Source: Thecamonas trahens ATCC 50062
Taxonomy: Eukaryota > Apusozoa > Apusomonadida > Apusomonadidae
Length of the DNA stretch: 64,000 nt
Reading direction: 5' to 3'
Assembly: GCF_000142905.1 (NCBI RefSeq)
Contig: NW_013657625.1
Coordinates: 107,208 to 171,207, forward strand
A program made the position numbers and the translations under genes. Below, one piece after another: positions 1 through 9,994 of the stretch (the first letter of the stretch is position 1; each line of letters starts with the position of its first letter). The notes under the pieces are model-generated. The model had not been told where the DNA came from and made no database searches. It worked only from the letters and a program-made list of their open reading frames with translations.

Positions 1-2
1 GC

Positions 3-2129
3 CCCACCCAAGTCGAGCTTCTCAGCGAGGTTGTTTCCGCACGGGCAGCAGGCAGCTGGGCGCGCGTGCGTCTCAATGAGGCTGTGGCTGTGGCACGGAA
101 GACCATTTTGAGCATCCGCGACGCGGCTGATCACCGAGCGCTGCAGAGTCTACAGGAGCGCGCGACCGATGTTGCTGCGCAGATGGAGATGTACGCTGAG
201 TGGCTGGTGGCGACAATGACCGACGGCAGTCAGCGTGGCGTCATTCTGGTCCGGGCTCGGATGCTGGCGGACTCTGTGCGTGATGCGTATGCGGTGGCGG
301 CTGGGCGCTATGATGGGAGGGCAGAGACAACTGCGTCGCATGCGCTCCGTGTACGGATGCTCGATGTCAAGGCGCGACTCACTCAAGCTTTGCAAAAGCG
401 CGAGATGCAGCAGATGGAGCTGGAGCGAGTTGTGGTCTCGTCGTTCACTCCGCTGGCCAAGCTGATGGTTCACAGCGGTGGCGGCGACAGTGGCCAGCCA
501 AGCAGCGACCAGGGCTCACCTGGAGCCAAGCCGTTGCGCAGCGGTGGGGGTGGATCCGGCCCTGCTGCTGCCGACGCAGGCAGCAGCATGGCGGGCGCTG
601 GCCCGAGCATTCCGCTGCCAGACAAGAACGCGTTGCTTGAGCAAGAGCTTCAGCGGACGGCAGAAGAGCTGAAAAACCTTGACGCGGCAGGATACCAGGG
701 CATTGGGCACGAGTACAAGAGCGCACGGAGCCGCAAGTTCCACGGATCAGGCTTTGGTGTCCATGTCGATGTCCAGGGGAGGCTGTTTGTGGGCCGGTCA
801 CTGCCGAAAGACTCTGCCTTTTACGGCATGGCAGAGCTAGCCGACGCTGTGGTGGTAGGATCGGCGCTGGGTCCGGTCAAAGACGAGCCTACGTCGCCGC
901 ACGAGACTGAAGAAGCTCGCTCGTCACGAGTGCTGGCGCAGATGGAGGCGCTGACCCAGGCTGGCACGCTTGAGGAAGGGCCGGCGGCACTGATGCTGGA
1001 AGCTGTGCTTGGGGCCGACGACGAGGGCGAGGACAGCAGCAAGAGTGAGTTGAGCGATGAGGCGAGCAAGAGCAGCAAGGCTCGAGCGAATAGCAAGGTG
1101 CTGTTGGGCTTGCGGCGGCTGTACCTTTCGGCATTGCATGCAATGCGGGAGATGAATGACGGCTTTGCGGCGGTCCATCAGGCTGTCGGTGCGTTTGGCA
1201 GCTCTGTAAGACGGAGTCTTGGCACCGGTGCGAGGCTGCTTACGTTCAACGTAGGCGGCTTGGAGAGTAGCTTGCCGACAGAAGGCGAGCAGTTGAGCTG
1301 GCAAGAGTCTGTCCGCTCGGACATCGACTCGCTTACCGAGCTTGTCATCGCGATTCAGGCACGGATTGAGGGCTTGAGCGAGATTGCGCGTCAGCAGCAG
1401 GAGCAACACGGAAGTAGCGGAGGCAGTGCCGGGCACAGCGGTGGGCCGTCTGCGGCGGCACAGGTGCTTGAGATGCAGCTCTCGCTTGCAGCGGCTCGGG
1501 CGGATGTCAAGGCGGCGCAGCGGATGGCAATGGAGCGGTCCCGCGGCGAAGAGCGAGCGCGGCGACAGCTCGATGGGTTCCGGCAACGTGAGGGCTTTTT
1601 GGTGCACACACTGCAGGCCAAGGACGCGGCGCTTCGCGAGCTGCGGGCGCAACTTGTCAAGCTCCAGCGGGCGATCGAGGCGCACGACAAGTGGCTTAAG
1701 CTGCATCGGGTCGACGAGGAGGCCATGCTTGCGGCGGTGGATGCCGAGCGTGAGCGGATGGTGCGACAGGCGGCGGTGGATGCGCAAGAGGTGGCGTACC
1801 AGCGAGAAGTGCGAGCATTGTACGCGCATGCTGAGCGGCGGGCTGGCGGCGAGCGGCGGGCTGGCGGGCGGCGGGCCGGCGAAGGCGGGGGAGTGATCGA
1901 GGTCGGTAAGCTGCGGTTTGAGCTTCCGCATTTGGCTTCACCGGTGATGGATCCCGCTGCGCGGAGGGTGGCGAGCAGCTCGCCGCCGCGGCGGTACTCT
2001 ACAGTGCGGTCGCCGTCGCCACGGAGCAGCGGCGCCGGAGTCGGGCGAGGCCGCGGGATCGGGCGGACCCGTGTTCGTGGCGAGGCTGGCGGGCTGCGGA
2101 TGAAGTCTTTCGCGTCCAAGTTTGTGTAG
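3..2129 (+). CDS. Coiled-coil protein, 5' partial
   Basis: The reading frame is open from the window edge, so the start lies upstream. The first in-window start-like codon (position 66) is only GTG, and the 21 codons before it are open and coding-like. At least 708 residues are present. I recognise no domain. A central acidic, Ser-rich region (near nt 1010-1090) is followed by a long Ala/Arg/Glu/Gln-rich coiled coil (about nt 1450-1830). Then come a short Arg/Ala/Gly repeat (nt 1835-1880) and a basic Ser/Pro/Arg/Gly tail. A structural, possibly cytoskeletal role would fit but is only inference. It converges on the DsbA-like gene, with 74 nt between the stops. Confidence 0.75.
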   Translation, partial: PTQVELLSEVVSARAAGSWARVRLNEAVAVARKTILSIRDAADHRALQSLQERATDVAAQMEMYAEWLVATMTDGSQRGVILVRARMLADSVRDAYAVAAGRYDGRAETTASHALRVRMLDVKARLTQALQKREMQQMELERVVVSSFTPLAKLMVHSGGGDSGQPSSDQGSPGAKPLRSGGGGSGPAAADAGSSMAGAGPSIPLPDKNALLEQELQRTAEELKNLDAAGYQGIGHEYKSARSRKFHGSGFGVHVDVQGRLFVGRSLPKDSAFYGMAELADAVVVGSALGPVKDEPTSPHETEEARSSRVLAQMEALTQAGTLEEGPAALMLEAVLGADDEGEDSSKSELSDEASKSSKARANSKVLLGLRRLYLSALHAMREMNDGFAAVHQAVGAFGSSVRRSLGTGARLLTFNVGGLESSLPTEGEQLSWQESVRSDIDSLTELVIAIQARIEGLSEIARQQQEQHGSSGGSAGHSGGPSAAAQVLEMQLSLAAARADVKAAQRMAMERSRGEERARRQLDGFRQREGFLVHTLQAKDAALRELRAQLVKLQRAIEAHDKWLKLHRVDEEAMLAAVDAERERMVRQAAVDAQEVAYQREVRALYAHAERRAGGERRAGGRRAGEGGGVIEVGKLRFELPHLASPVMDPAARRVASSSPPRRYSTVRSPSPRSSGAGVGRGRGIGRTRVRGEAGGLRMKSFASKFV

Positions 2130-2203
2130 CTCTCCACGGATGGCTAGTCTCCATGCTAGTGCAGGTGCAAGCGTTGTGCCAGTTTGTTTGTCGGGTAAAA
2201 AGG

Positions 2204-3220
2204 TTACAGCTCGTCGTCCGAGCCAAAGACAGGAGCGAGGCCGGCGCCGAAGCGATCGGCCTCAAGGTCCTCGTCCGAGTCATCGACGAAGCGAGTGGGC
2301 GGGGCGGGGGCACCCGAGATGGCCATTGCCGGAAAACCAGAGGCCGGGCCACCGGTGAGCATGGGCATGAGGACCTTGACGGAGCCGACGCCGCCGACAA
2401 CGCAGAGGACGGTGATGAGGAAGAGCGGGACGATGGCGACAGCCTTGGAGGTGGACTTGAGGTTGGCGGGGGCAGAAGCGGTGCGGACGGCGGTGGCGAG
2501 ATCATCGGGGGTAGCCGTCACACGGTTGCCATTGACAAAGAGAGCAGGAACGTCATAGATGCCATCGGCAACGATGGCCTTCCAGCGGGCCTCCATGTTA
2601 GCATCGTGGCCCTTGAGGGCTTCCTTTGAGTCAACGCCCGTCACATCCTTCAGCTTGTCAAAAAAGGCATCGTCCGAAGTCGTTTCGACCAGTTCCGACT
2701 GCTTGGAGAAGACCTTTTCCGAGTAAGACCACCAAAGACTGTCAGCATCACCTTCACCCGACATGGCGGCGTCCAGCGAGGCCGTGGCCAGACGCCACGA
2801 GTGCTGAAACTGGGGCATAGGCAGAGGGTATCCCACCACATGCACATCATCCATGGTCTTCAGCCTGTTGTACAGCACTCGAGACTCTGGGCATGAGTAG
2901 TCTGCACCATATCACCCATACCCATCCCTGTGCTGTGAGTGTGTGTGTGTGTGTGGCGGGGGGAGGGGGAGGGGGGGGGGGAGGTGTGGTGGTGACAGGA
3001 TCCGAACATTTCTCCAGGTGATGAACAAGTGTGCGGGGGAGGGGAAGGGAAAGAGGGAGGGGGGGAGGTGGGACAGTCAGGGCATACCAAGGTAGACTTC
3101 CACGAGGATCCCGTCCGAAGGGCCCTGGGAAAAACCAGACACAGGGGAGGCATGGCATTGGTTGGTGGTGGTGTAGAGGCACAGGAGGAGAAGGAGATAG
3201 AGGTAGCTTTGGGTCGCCAT
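2204..3220 (-). CDS. DsbA-like thioredoxin-fold protein with signal peptide and TM anchor
   Basis: Two exons: 3088-3220 and 2204-2901, with a 186-nt intron (donor GTATGC, acceptor GCAG). The model gives 276 residues. Exon 1 supplies ATG and a hydrophobic signal peptide (MATQSYLYLLLLL). The splice rebuilds a beta strand plus active-site segment VEVYLDYSCPES, and the cis-Pro-like loop DVPALFVNG follows about 100 residues later, as in DSBA-type folds. The active site reads CPES, so only one of the two usual cysteines is present. A transmembrane helix (IVPLFLITVLCVVGG) is followed by an acidic cytosolic tail. Likely an ER or secretory-pathway thiol protein. It is divergent from the TMX3-like gene. 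The intron carries a (GT)n/G-rich tract. Fold assignment is by motif only. Confidence 0.7.
2939..2984. repeat. Compound (GT)n-G-rich microsatellite in an intron
   Basis: An alternating GT run is followed directly by a G-rich run with a few A/C interruptions (+ strand). It lies inside the intron of the minus-strand DsbA-like gene. The same arrangement, GT first and then G, recurs in this window at 4127-4188 and 28416-28490, and in reverse complement at 38706-38742. Confidence 0.85.
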
Positions 3221-3607
3221 GGTTAGGGGGCCGAGTGGTTGGTGGGCAGGTTGGTTGGTTGGTTGGTTGGTTGGTTGGTTGGTTGGTTGGGTGAGGTGCG
3301 AGTCGAAGCCGAGGCGAGGCTCAGTGAAGTGGGCCGGGGAAAGGGTTTCGGTCGCTCGAAAGAAATGAGTTCGGGGGGATTGGGCCTAAGGCTGCAGTAG
3401 AGGTGGAGAGGTTGGGAAAGGGGGAGGGAGGGGGAGGGGGGTATGAGTGTAACAGACGGTAGGTATATTTGATCGAATCGAAAAGTGTGGTAGCAGATGT
3501 GTTACATATTGATGGCTCTGTGCAGTGAGTATGGTGGAGATCGTGGTGGAAGGGGGTGCTACTGCTGGTGGCTTGTCCTTGCCACGTCGGACCGGTGTGC
3601 GAGGGCG

Positions 3608-3639
<32 letters not shown>

Positions 3640-3912
3640 AGTTACGACGTGTATATCAAAAGCTAGTCAATGGTGATCAAGCCCAAAGTGTGGTAGGTGG
3701 TGTATCACGCACTAAAAGCTATGTATGGCGAGTATGGTAGACATCGCGTTATGTATGGTGTCGTTGGCGGCCTTCCCGCACCACGTAGGACCAGGCATCG
3801 GTGGACGGTTGTCGAGTGCGGGCGACCCTTCGCCAGCGACCGAGTCGAGGCTGTATAGGCGGGAGACAAGCGAAGCAAAGATGAGGGATCACCTGACTAC
3901 GTTCCACGCGGT
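3221..3912. promoter_or_regulatory. Shared upstream region of two divergent ER-redox genes, with imperfect duplication
   Basis: There is no convincing gene here. The region separates the starts of the DsbA-like (-) and TMX3-like (+) genes and must hold both promoters. It contains a GGTT tetranucleotide array (3248-3290), a GT run (3609-3632) and an imperfect direct duplication: about 3482-3595 resembles about 3685-3793. Shared blocks include AAAGTGTGGTAG, GAGTATGGT-GA-ATCG and CCACGT-GGACC, at a constant offset of 203 nt (199 nt near the end). No TATA box is obvious. Confidence 0.6.
3248..3290. repeat. GGTT tetranucleotide repeat
   Basis: About nine tandem copies of GGTT run almost perfectly through this stretch. 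It lies in the divergent promoter region, just upstream of the DsbA-like gene. Confidence 0.9.
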
Positions 3913-4124
3913 ATGGCGCGTACGACAGTTGTGTTTGCGGTTGTCTGCGGGCTTGCCCTCCTACTCTGTGGCCTTCTCCCTGCCACCTCTGCTCACTCGG
4001 CCGACGACGAGTTTGACGACGACCTGACCGAGGTCGATTCTGATGTGGTCATTCTGGGCGATGACAACTTTGATGCCCGTGTCATGGACGGTTCCTGGCT
4101 TGTCAAGTTGTACGCTATGTCGAC

Positions 4125-4161
<37 letters not shown>

Positions 4162-5560
4162 AGGTGGGGGGGGGGGGGGAGAGGGGGTGTATCCTTGTTG
4201 GGCACTGTGCTTTTTCTGGAGGAAATGATGAGCAGGTATATGATGAGCAGGTTGATGAACAGGCTGATACACTCACGATGAGGCAACGTGATGCTGCTGC
4301 TGCTGCTGTTGTTGTTGTTGCTACTGCTTCTTCTGCTGCTGTGGTTTTGACTATGACGATGTTCGTCGTGGCTGCGTTCGACATGACACACATGGTTCTC
4401 CCGTTGTCCACTGGTCCTCTGCTCCACTGGTGCTTGCTGCTCACGCACACTATAGCTATGCCCCGTGGTGTGGCCACTGCAAGGCTATCGCTCCTGTGTG
4501 GAAGGAGACGGCCTCCCATCTCCTCGGCGTGACGTCGATGGGCAAGGTCGACTGCACCGTGCACTCGTCCATCTGCTCCCGCTACGGCGTTCGCGGCTAT
4601 CCGACGCTCAAGTACTTCAAGGATGGTGTGCCGCGCGACTACCGCGGCGGCCGCTCGGTCGAGGCCCTTGTCGCCTACGCCGAGCGCATGGCTGGCCCAC
4701 CTGTCGCTATCCTCGATGACGATGCCTCCGAGAAGGACTTTCTGAGCAAGGACGGCACCAAGTTTGTGGCCTACACTGCTGACGACGACGCTGACCTTGC
4801 CGACGCGTTTGAGGACGTCGCCGAGCGCTTTGTCGAGCATGCATTCTTTGGCCTCACCTCTGACCCGGCCATCGCCACCAACGTCTTCCTCAGCGACAAG
4901 TCCTCCGGCATCGTCGCCATCAAGTCGGACGAGACCGTTGTGTACGAGGGCGCCCTCGACAACGTCGACGCCATCCGCACCTTTGTTGACATTCACCGCT
5001 ACCCGCTCCTTGCCGAGCTCACCGCCGCCAACGCTGCCGACTACACCGGCTCGTCCAAGATGATTGCCCTCACCATCGTCAACGGCCGCCGCAAGAAGAA
5101 GACCTCCAAGTACCTCGAGGTCGTCGCAAAGATCGCCCAGGACAAGCGCGGCGACTTCCTCTTTGCCTACATCGACGGCACACGCTGGTCCAAGTTTGCC
5201 GAGGACATGGGCGTAGCCGAGAAGGACATGCCGCGCACCGTCGTCTGGCACCCGTCCGAGTCGATCCACTACCACGATGTTAACGTGACCAAGGCCTCGG
5301 CCGTCGCCGACTTTCTCGACCGCGTCGTCGCCGGCGAGGTCGAGGCCCAGGGTGCCGGCGCCGGCCTTGTCTCGCTCCTTCAGCGCTTTGCCTCTACCGC
5401 CATGGACGCCGTCGGACCCGTTGGCGTCGCTGTTGGCACCTTTGTCGCCATGGCTCTTTGCGGCCTCTGCGTCTGGGCCGTCTTCTCCGATGACGACGCC
5501 TTGCCCGACGCCGCCCCGCCGTCGACCCTCCCGCCGTCGACCAAGCCGAAGAACGAGTAA
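3913..5560 (+). CDS. Transmembrane protein disulfide isomerase, TMX3-like
   Basis: Two exons: 3913-4109 and 4456-5560, with a 346-nt intron (donor GTACGC, acceptor ATAG). The model gives 433 residues. The splice restores a canonical catalytic segment (LVKFYAPWCGHCKAIAPVW). This strongly supports the model, because neither exon alone encodes it. An N-terminal signal peptide (VVCGLALLLCGLLPA) is followed by one thioredoxin domain with CGHC and the cis-Pro loop GYPTLKYF. Then come about 200 residues of redox-inactive thioredoxin-like sequence, and a transmembrane helix near the C terminus (VAVGTFVAMALCGLCVWAVF) with a short Pro/Lys tail. One catalytic domain plus a late TM segment matches TMX3 (known ER membrane PDI). 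The role is disulfide formation or isomerisation in the ER lumen. The stop lies 6 nt from that of the convergent metalloprotease gene. Confidence 0.88.
4127..4188. repeat. Compound (GT)n-G-rich microsatellite in the TMX3-like intron
   Basis: About 17 GT dinucleotides lead into a G-rich run. It lies a few bases after the GTACGC donor, inside the intron. Downstream in the same intron are short CTG/GTT trinucleotide tracts (4291-4345). Confidence 0.9.
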
Positions 5561-5566
5561 ATGAGT

Positions 5567-8500
5567 TTATCCTCTCGTCGCAGGCTTTGGCTTGGGTGCG
5601 GGCTTGGGCACGGGCTTGGGCGCAAGCTTGGGCACCGGCAGTGGCTTCTTCTTAGTTGTTGCCGCAGGCGGCGGCGGCGGCAGCGGCTTGTCCGGAATCG
5701 TCGCCGTTGTCTTGCGCGGCTTCGGCAACGGCTTGAGCACGGGCTTGGACTTGGCCTCTACAAGCATGGCCGGCGTCGGCGCTGCGTGAGTGGGCCGCTT
5801 TGCCTTGGGCTTGCTGGCGCCGCCGCTCGCAGCTGCGATCTCGGCCACGTACGTCATCGGGAAGATGCCTTCGGCCAACGAGCCCACCACATGCCCGAGG
5901 CCCCAGCCGTCGTCGTATGATTCTTGCACGACGAGCTTGTCGCCTGCGCAGAACGTGAGCTCATCGTCCTGCCGCCCGTTAAAGTCGTACAACGCCCGGT
6001 ACCGCCTGCTGGTAGTGCCACCACGCCCGATGGTCACTAGCGGCGCATCATTGACCATCGGGAGAGGAGACGTGGCTGACGCCGATGCCATCGGCTTCCC
6101 CACCGCAAACCCGGCCATGTCGGTCAGCTCATCGTCAGTGGTCCCCAACCGCGATGTCGTCGACCATGCCCGGATGTTCTGCTCGTGCGCTCGCGCGCGG
6201 ATCACAAGCACGACCACGACCACGACCACAATGCAGAGCAGGAGGCCGCCGGCAAGTGCGGCCCAAATCCAGGCTTTGCCTGCGGTCGCTGCAATCACCG
6301 AGGGCGACGGTGCCGCGGCGCCAGTCCCTGGCTCTGCCGCCGTAATCTGGAACCGCGCTCCGGTTACGCCGTCGGCGCGGAAGACCGAGACAAAGAGCAA
6401 CCCCGATCGCGTCGAGTTGACTACAAACGAGTGTGTCTCCAGCTCGGCTCGCTCAGAGGTGTACTCGTGAATGACAAGGCCTGATGCCCGGTTAGGAATC
6501 TCAGAGAACGAGCCGTAGAGGTACACGCCCGACGCCGCCCGGGTCCCGGCCGTAGCGCTCGACGCCGAGGTCACACTGATCACCACATCGACACCGCCCG
6601 GGAGAAGCACTGTGAATGCTCGTCCCTCCCGCTCCGAGTTGACGACACTTTCCAGCGGAAAGCCGAGCGAGAGTGGGTCCGGCCCGATCGAACACGTGGG
6701 CTCCGAGTCCCACCCAAACATGCACTCGCAGGCCGAGTGGCAGCAAATCCCGTGTAGCCCACAGCCTGCCGGGCACGAGTTCTCGCCGCGGCACACGCCG
6801 TCGACGCCAGAGCACACGTCATTGATTGTGCAGTCTTGCTGGTCGTCGCAGCTCGTGCCCGCAGGCGCCGGATCGTTGTGGCACACCTCGTCACTGCCAC
6901 AGGTGTCGATCGTGCAAGCGCGTCCGTCGTCACACTGCGCGTCAGTGAGGCAGCAGAACGGTTGCGTGATACAGCTACCGGCGCCGTTGCACATCCCATT
7001 GCACGATGCTGTCGCGCATGGCGTCGATGATGACTCAAATTGGCACGTCGCCGAGCAACAGTCGCCGTTGACCGTGTTGCCGTCATCACACTGCTCGCCT
7101 GGCTCGACCACGCCGTCGCCGCAGGTGAAAACGCACCCGGCCGGATTGCTTCCCACGCACGAGTTCGGCCCGGTGCCATCGCAGGTGTCGCTTGTGCCAT
7201 CACAGGCTGCGCCGTTGTTACAAGGCGTTCCACTTGGGAGGAAGGTGTCAGGGGGACAGTCGTCAGAGCTCGACGAACAGACCTCTGGCTGATCGCAAAG
7301 GCTTCCCGCAGCTGGGCGGCAGATCTCACCGGCACGCCGTGCGTTGGCGGGGCAGAGCGGCGACGAACCGGTGCACGACTCGGCCACGTCGCAAACGCCT
7401 GCGGCAAATCGGCACACCGTGGCCGAGCTGACAAAGTTGTCGGCCGGGCAGCTCGCCGACGTACCGGTGCAGGTCTCGGCGACGTCGCACACACCCGCCA
7501 CTTCCCGGCACACTATGCCAGTGGACACCAACACATCGCCCGGGCACGTCGGCGTCGTGCCGTCGCAGGTCTCGGCCACATCACACGGACCGGCAGCCGC
7601 CCGACACACCGTGCCGAGACTCTCGATCTGGCAACTCGACGAGCAGCAGTCACCCGAGACAAGATTGCCATCGTCGCACTGCTCACCGACCTCGACCACT
7701 CCATTGCCGCATGCACAGATCGACGGGCCAGAGCAGATCCCGGCACCATTACAGGAATCGGGGCTCGAGCACACGTCACCATCGTCGCACGACGTACCTG
7801 ACGCCGCAAAGCTGTTGGCGGGGCAGGGCGCCGATGAGCCCGTGCAGGTCTCGGCCAGGTCACACACGCCCGTGGAGGCGCGGCAGACGACCGAGGTCGG
7901 CTGGAAGCTGTCCGCCGGGCAGCTTGCCGACGAGCCGGTGCAGGTCTCGGCCACATCACACACGCCCGCCGAAGCGCGGCAGACGTACACCGTCGACCGG
8001 AAGCCGTTGGCCGGGCAGCTTGTGGAAGCGCCGTTGCAGGTCTCGGCCACGTCGCATGGGCCGGTCGATGCGCGGCAGGTCGTGCCCGCCGTCGCCACAG
8101 CGTTGGCCGGGCAGCCAGCCGACGAGCCGGTGCAGGTCTCGGCCACATCGCAAACGCCGACCGCCGACCGGCAGGTGTACGACGACGGCCGGAACTGGCA
8201 GGTCGAGGTGCAGCAGGCCTGTGATGGCGGATCGCACTGTTCGCCAGCCTCGACGATCGAGTTGCCGCACACCGAGCCGGAGCCTGAGGCCGGGCCCGAG
8301 TACAAGATCTCGTATTCGCCGAGCGAGCCGTAGTCTGTGTATCCGGCTCCAGTTGCGGAGCCCTTGCCGACGCCGTCGACACGGAGGTGGTAGGTAGTGC
8401 CGGCGACGCCCGAGTAGGTGACGATGGCCTTGACATCGGCCGACGGGTTGACAGTCGAAACGAGCGAAGAGTCGGCATACAGCCGGGCCTCGATGTCGAG

Positions 8501-9994
8501 ATTGTAGTAGTTGGTAGAGGTCGGCTGGATGGTAAAGGTCATTGAACCGGAGGCACCCAGCGTGATGGTAAAATAGTCGACATCAGCGCGGGTCGAGATG
8601 TAGCCCGCACCAGCCGGCGTAGCGCCGTCGGTGAGTGTGGTAGCAAGCGCCAAGGTATCGCCGTGGTCATCGGCGCGGAAGCCGAAGCCGTTTGAGGAGC
8701 CACCAACGATGGCCAGATCGTCCTGCTGCTCGTTGGCGTCGGCGTACTCACCACGAGACCACTGAATGAGGTCCTGGTAGTAGCCGACACCCATGATCGG
8801 GCCCCAGCCGGTGATGCCCGAGCCGTGGCCGGTGTAGTAGCCGACCGACGAGGTGCCATCGTGGGAGAGGCCCATGTTGTGGCCGACCTCGTGCGAGCCG
8901 GCCTCGCCGCACGACTTGGAGCTGCCGCCCGAGAGCCGCTTGGTGAAGACCCACGACGGCTGGAGATTGTTGGAAGGGCGCGAGAAGACGCCAACGTAGG
9001 CAACGCCGCCAGCATTGGGATACCACGCGTCAGTGATGGTGAAGACGCAGCGGACACGGCGTGATTCCGACACAGCGTTGTAGACCGACTCGATGGTGGT
9101 GACAGTGATCTCGAACGGGGCGTAGTCCTCGGCCATGAGCTCCCAAATCTGAGAGATGCGCGTGAGCTCGGTGGTCGAGAACGAGTTGGTGTTGGAATCA
9201 ATGTCGTACGGGCCAGCAACAATGTCGCCCCACGCCGAGCCGGACGCGTCGTGGCCGTCAAAGTCGAGGAAGATGACGTACGGCGAGCCCGGCTTTGAGT
9301 TGTGGCTGGGCGGATTGAGGACCCGAGTCGCAATGGTATCCTGGGCCGGGTCGTAGTCGCTGTCACCGGCCGAAGGAGGAATGGCGTCCTGGCGACAGAT
9401 GTGCTCGTCGATGTGGATGCGCCGAAGTAGAACGTGGCCGTCGCCGGCCTCGGCATTCGTCTCCCATCGGAACGCAGTGTCGTGATCAAAGAGCGAGACC
9501 TCGCCCGAGACGTGCTCGCCAGAGTGGGAGACATGAAGAGTGAACCGCCCGCCAGCGGCAAAGTGCGACGGTGAGCCGGCGAGCCGGTCCTCGGCAGACA
9601 GCGGCGTGTCTGGCGAGTCGACAACCCGACCGATGATCATCAGCTCTGCGCCGTCGTCCGAGTGGCTGACCGAGACCACGCGGCCGTAGATCGGGCCGAG
9701 GTCGGGCACCATGTCCGCCGAGAGCACTTTGAGCACAGGGATCTCGTGGAGAAGCAGATTGGTGTTCCGCAGATGCGGGTGCAGGTGGGCAGCATGAACA
9801 GTGCGCGCCATGCTGGCAGCAAACCGGCCTTGGACCGGATGCTCATGGTGCGGCGAGGAGACATCGTGATGGGTCACAAGCACAGCAGAGGAGAACAGCG
9901 AGAGCGGAGCAGCTAAGTGATCAGACGAGGCCGATGTCTTCGGGAGCAGGACCAGGGAGATCAGAGCAACCAGAATGAGGATCCAACGAGACAT
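5567..9994 (-). CDS. Membrane-anchored metalloprotease with disintegrin-like repeats and cytosolic SH3 domain
   Basis: A single exon of 1475 residues. The chosen ATG gives a clean signal peptide (MSRWILILVALISLVLL); the frame is open further upstream. Order: a prodomain-like region; a zinc metalloprotease domain with HEVGHNMGLSH (about residues 366-376) and a Met-turn (GPIMG); a PPC-like beta domain (about 465-545); and a long Cys-rich region (about 570-1085). The Cys-rich region has about eight units built around CDVAETC-TG-S--CP, plus several CGN--VE-GEQCD units, which resemble pieces of the disintegrin domain of ADAMs. An EGF-like segment follows, then a transmembrane helix (about 1240-1265). 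The cytosolic part has an SH3 domain beginning RYRALYDFNGRQDDELTF (about 1321-1381) and a Pro/Lys-rich tail that could bind SH3 or WW domains. Likely a cell-surface adhesion protease linked to intracellular signalling. Active-site residues look intact. Confidence 0.85.
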   Translation of the reverse strand: MSRWILILVALISLVLLPKTSASSDHLAAPLSLFSSAVLVTHHDVSSPHHEHPVQGRFAASMARTVHAAHLHPHLRNTNLLLHEIPVLKVLSADMVPDLGPIYGRVVSVSHSDDGAELMIIGRVVDSPDTPLSAEDRLAGSPSHFAAGGRFTLHVSHSGEHVSGEVSLFDHDTAFRWETNAEAGDGHVLLRRIHIDEHICRQDAIPPSAGDSDYDPAQDTIATRVLNPPSHNSKPGSPYVIFLDFDGHDASGSAWGDIVAGPYDIDSNTNSFSTTELTRISQIWELMAEDYAPFEITVTTIESVYNAVSESRRVRCVFTITDAWYPNAGGVAYVGVFSRPSNNLQPSWVFTKRLSGGSSKSCGEAGSHEVGHNMGLSHDGTSSVGYYTGHGSGITGWGPIMGVGYYQDLIQWSRGEYADANEQQDDLAIVGGSSNGFGFRADDHGDTLALATTLTDGATPAGAGYISTRADVDYFTITLGASGSMTFTIQPTSTNYYNLDIEARLYADSSLVSTVNPSADVKAIVTYSGVAGTTYHLRVDGVGKGSATGAGYTDYGSLGEYEILYSGPASGSGSVCGNSIVEAGEQCDPPSQACCTSTCQFRPSSYTCRSAVGVCDVAETCTGSSAGCPANAVATAGTTCRASTGPCDVAETCNGASTSCPANGFRSTVYVCRASAGVCDVAETCTGSSASCPADSFQPTSVVCRASTGVCDLAETCTGSSAPCPANSFAASGTSCDDGDVCSSPDSCNGAGICSGPSICACGNGVVEVGEQCDDGNLVSGDCCSSSCQIESLGTVCRAAAGPCDVAETCDGTTPTCPGDVLVSTGIVCREVAGVCDVAETCTGTSASCPADNFVSSATVCRFAAGVCDVAESCTGSSPLCPANARRAGEICRPAAGSLCDQPEVCSSSSDDCPPDTFLPSGTPCNNGAACDGTSDTCDGTGPNSCVGSNPAGCVFTCGDGVVEPGEQCDDGNTVNGDCCSATCQFESSSTPCATASCNGMCNGAGSCITQPFCCLTDAQCDDGRACTIDTCGSDEVCHNDPAPAGTSCDDQQDCTINDVCSGVDGVCRGENSCPAGCGLHGICCHSACECMFGWDSEPTCSIGPDPLSLGFPLESVVNSEREGRAFTVLLPGGVDVVISVTSASSATAGTRAASGVYLYGSFSEIPNRASGLVIHEYTSERAELETHSFVVNSTRSGLLFVSVFRADGVTGARFQITAAEPGTGAAAPSPSVIAATAGKAWIWAALAGGLLLCIVVVVVVVLVIRARAHEQNIRAWSTTSRLGTTDDELTDMAGFAVGKPMASASATSPLPMVNDAPLVTIGRGGTTSRRYRALYDFNGRQDDELTFCAGDKLVVQESYDDGWGLGHVVGSLAEGIFPMTYVAEIAAASGGASKPKAKRPTHAAPTPAMLVEAKSKPVLKPLPKPRKTTATIPDKPLPPPPPAATTKKKPLPVPKLAPKPVPKPAPKPKPATRG

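Noticed and set aside
924..2137. Long open frames on the opposite strand of the first gene (also opposite most other genes)
   Set aside because: The GC-rich codon usage removes stops from antisense frames. These frames are Arg/Pro/Ser-rich with no motifs and mirror the true coding frame.
6740..8290. Regularly spaced repeated sequence considered as CRISPR or satellite DNA
   Set aside because: The repeats are codon-phased, diverged and encode Cys-rich disintegrin-like units. There are no constant repeats with unique spacers.
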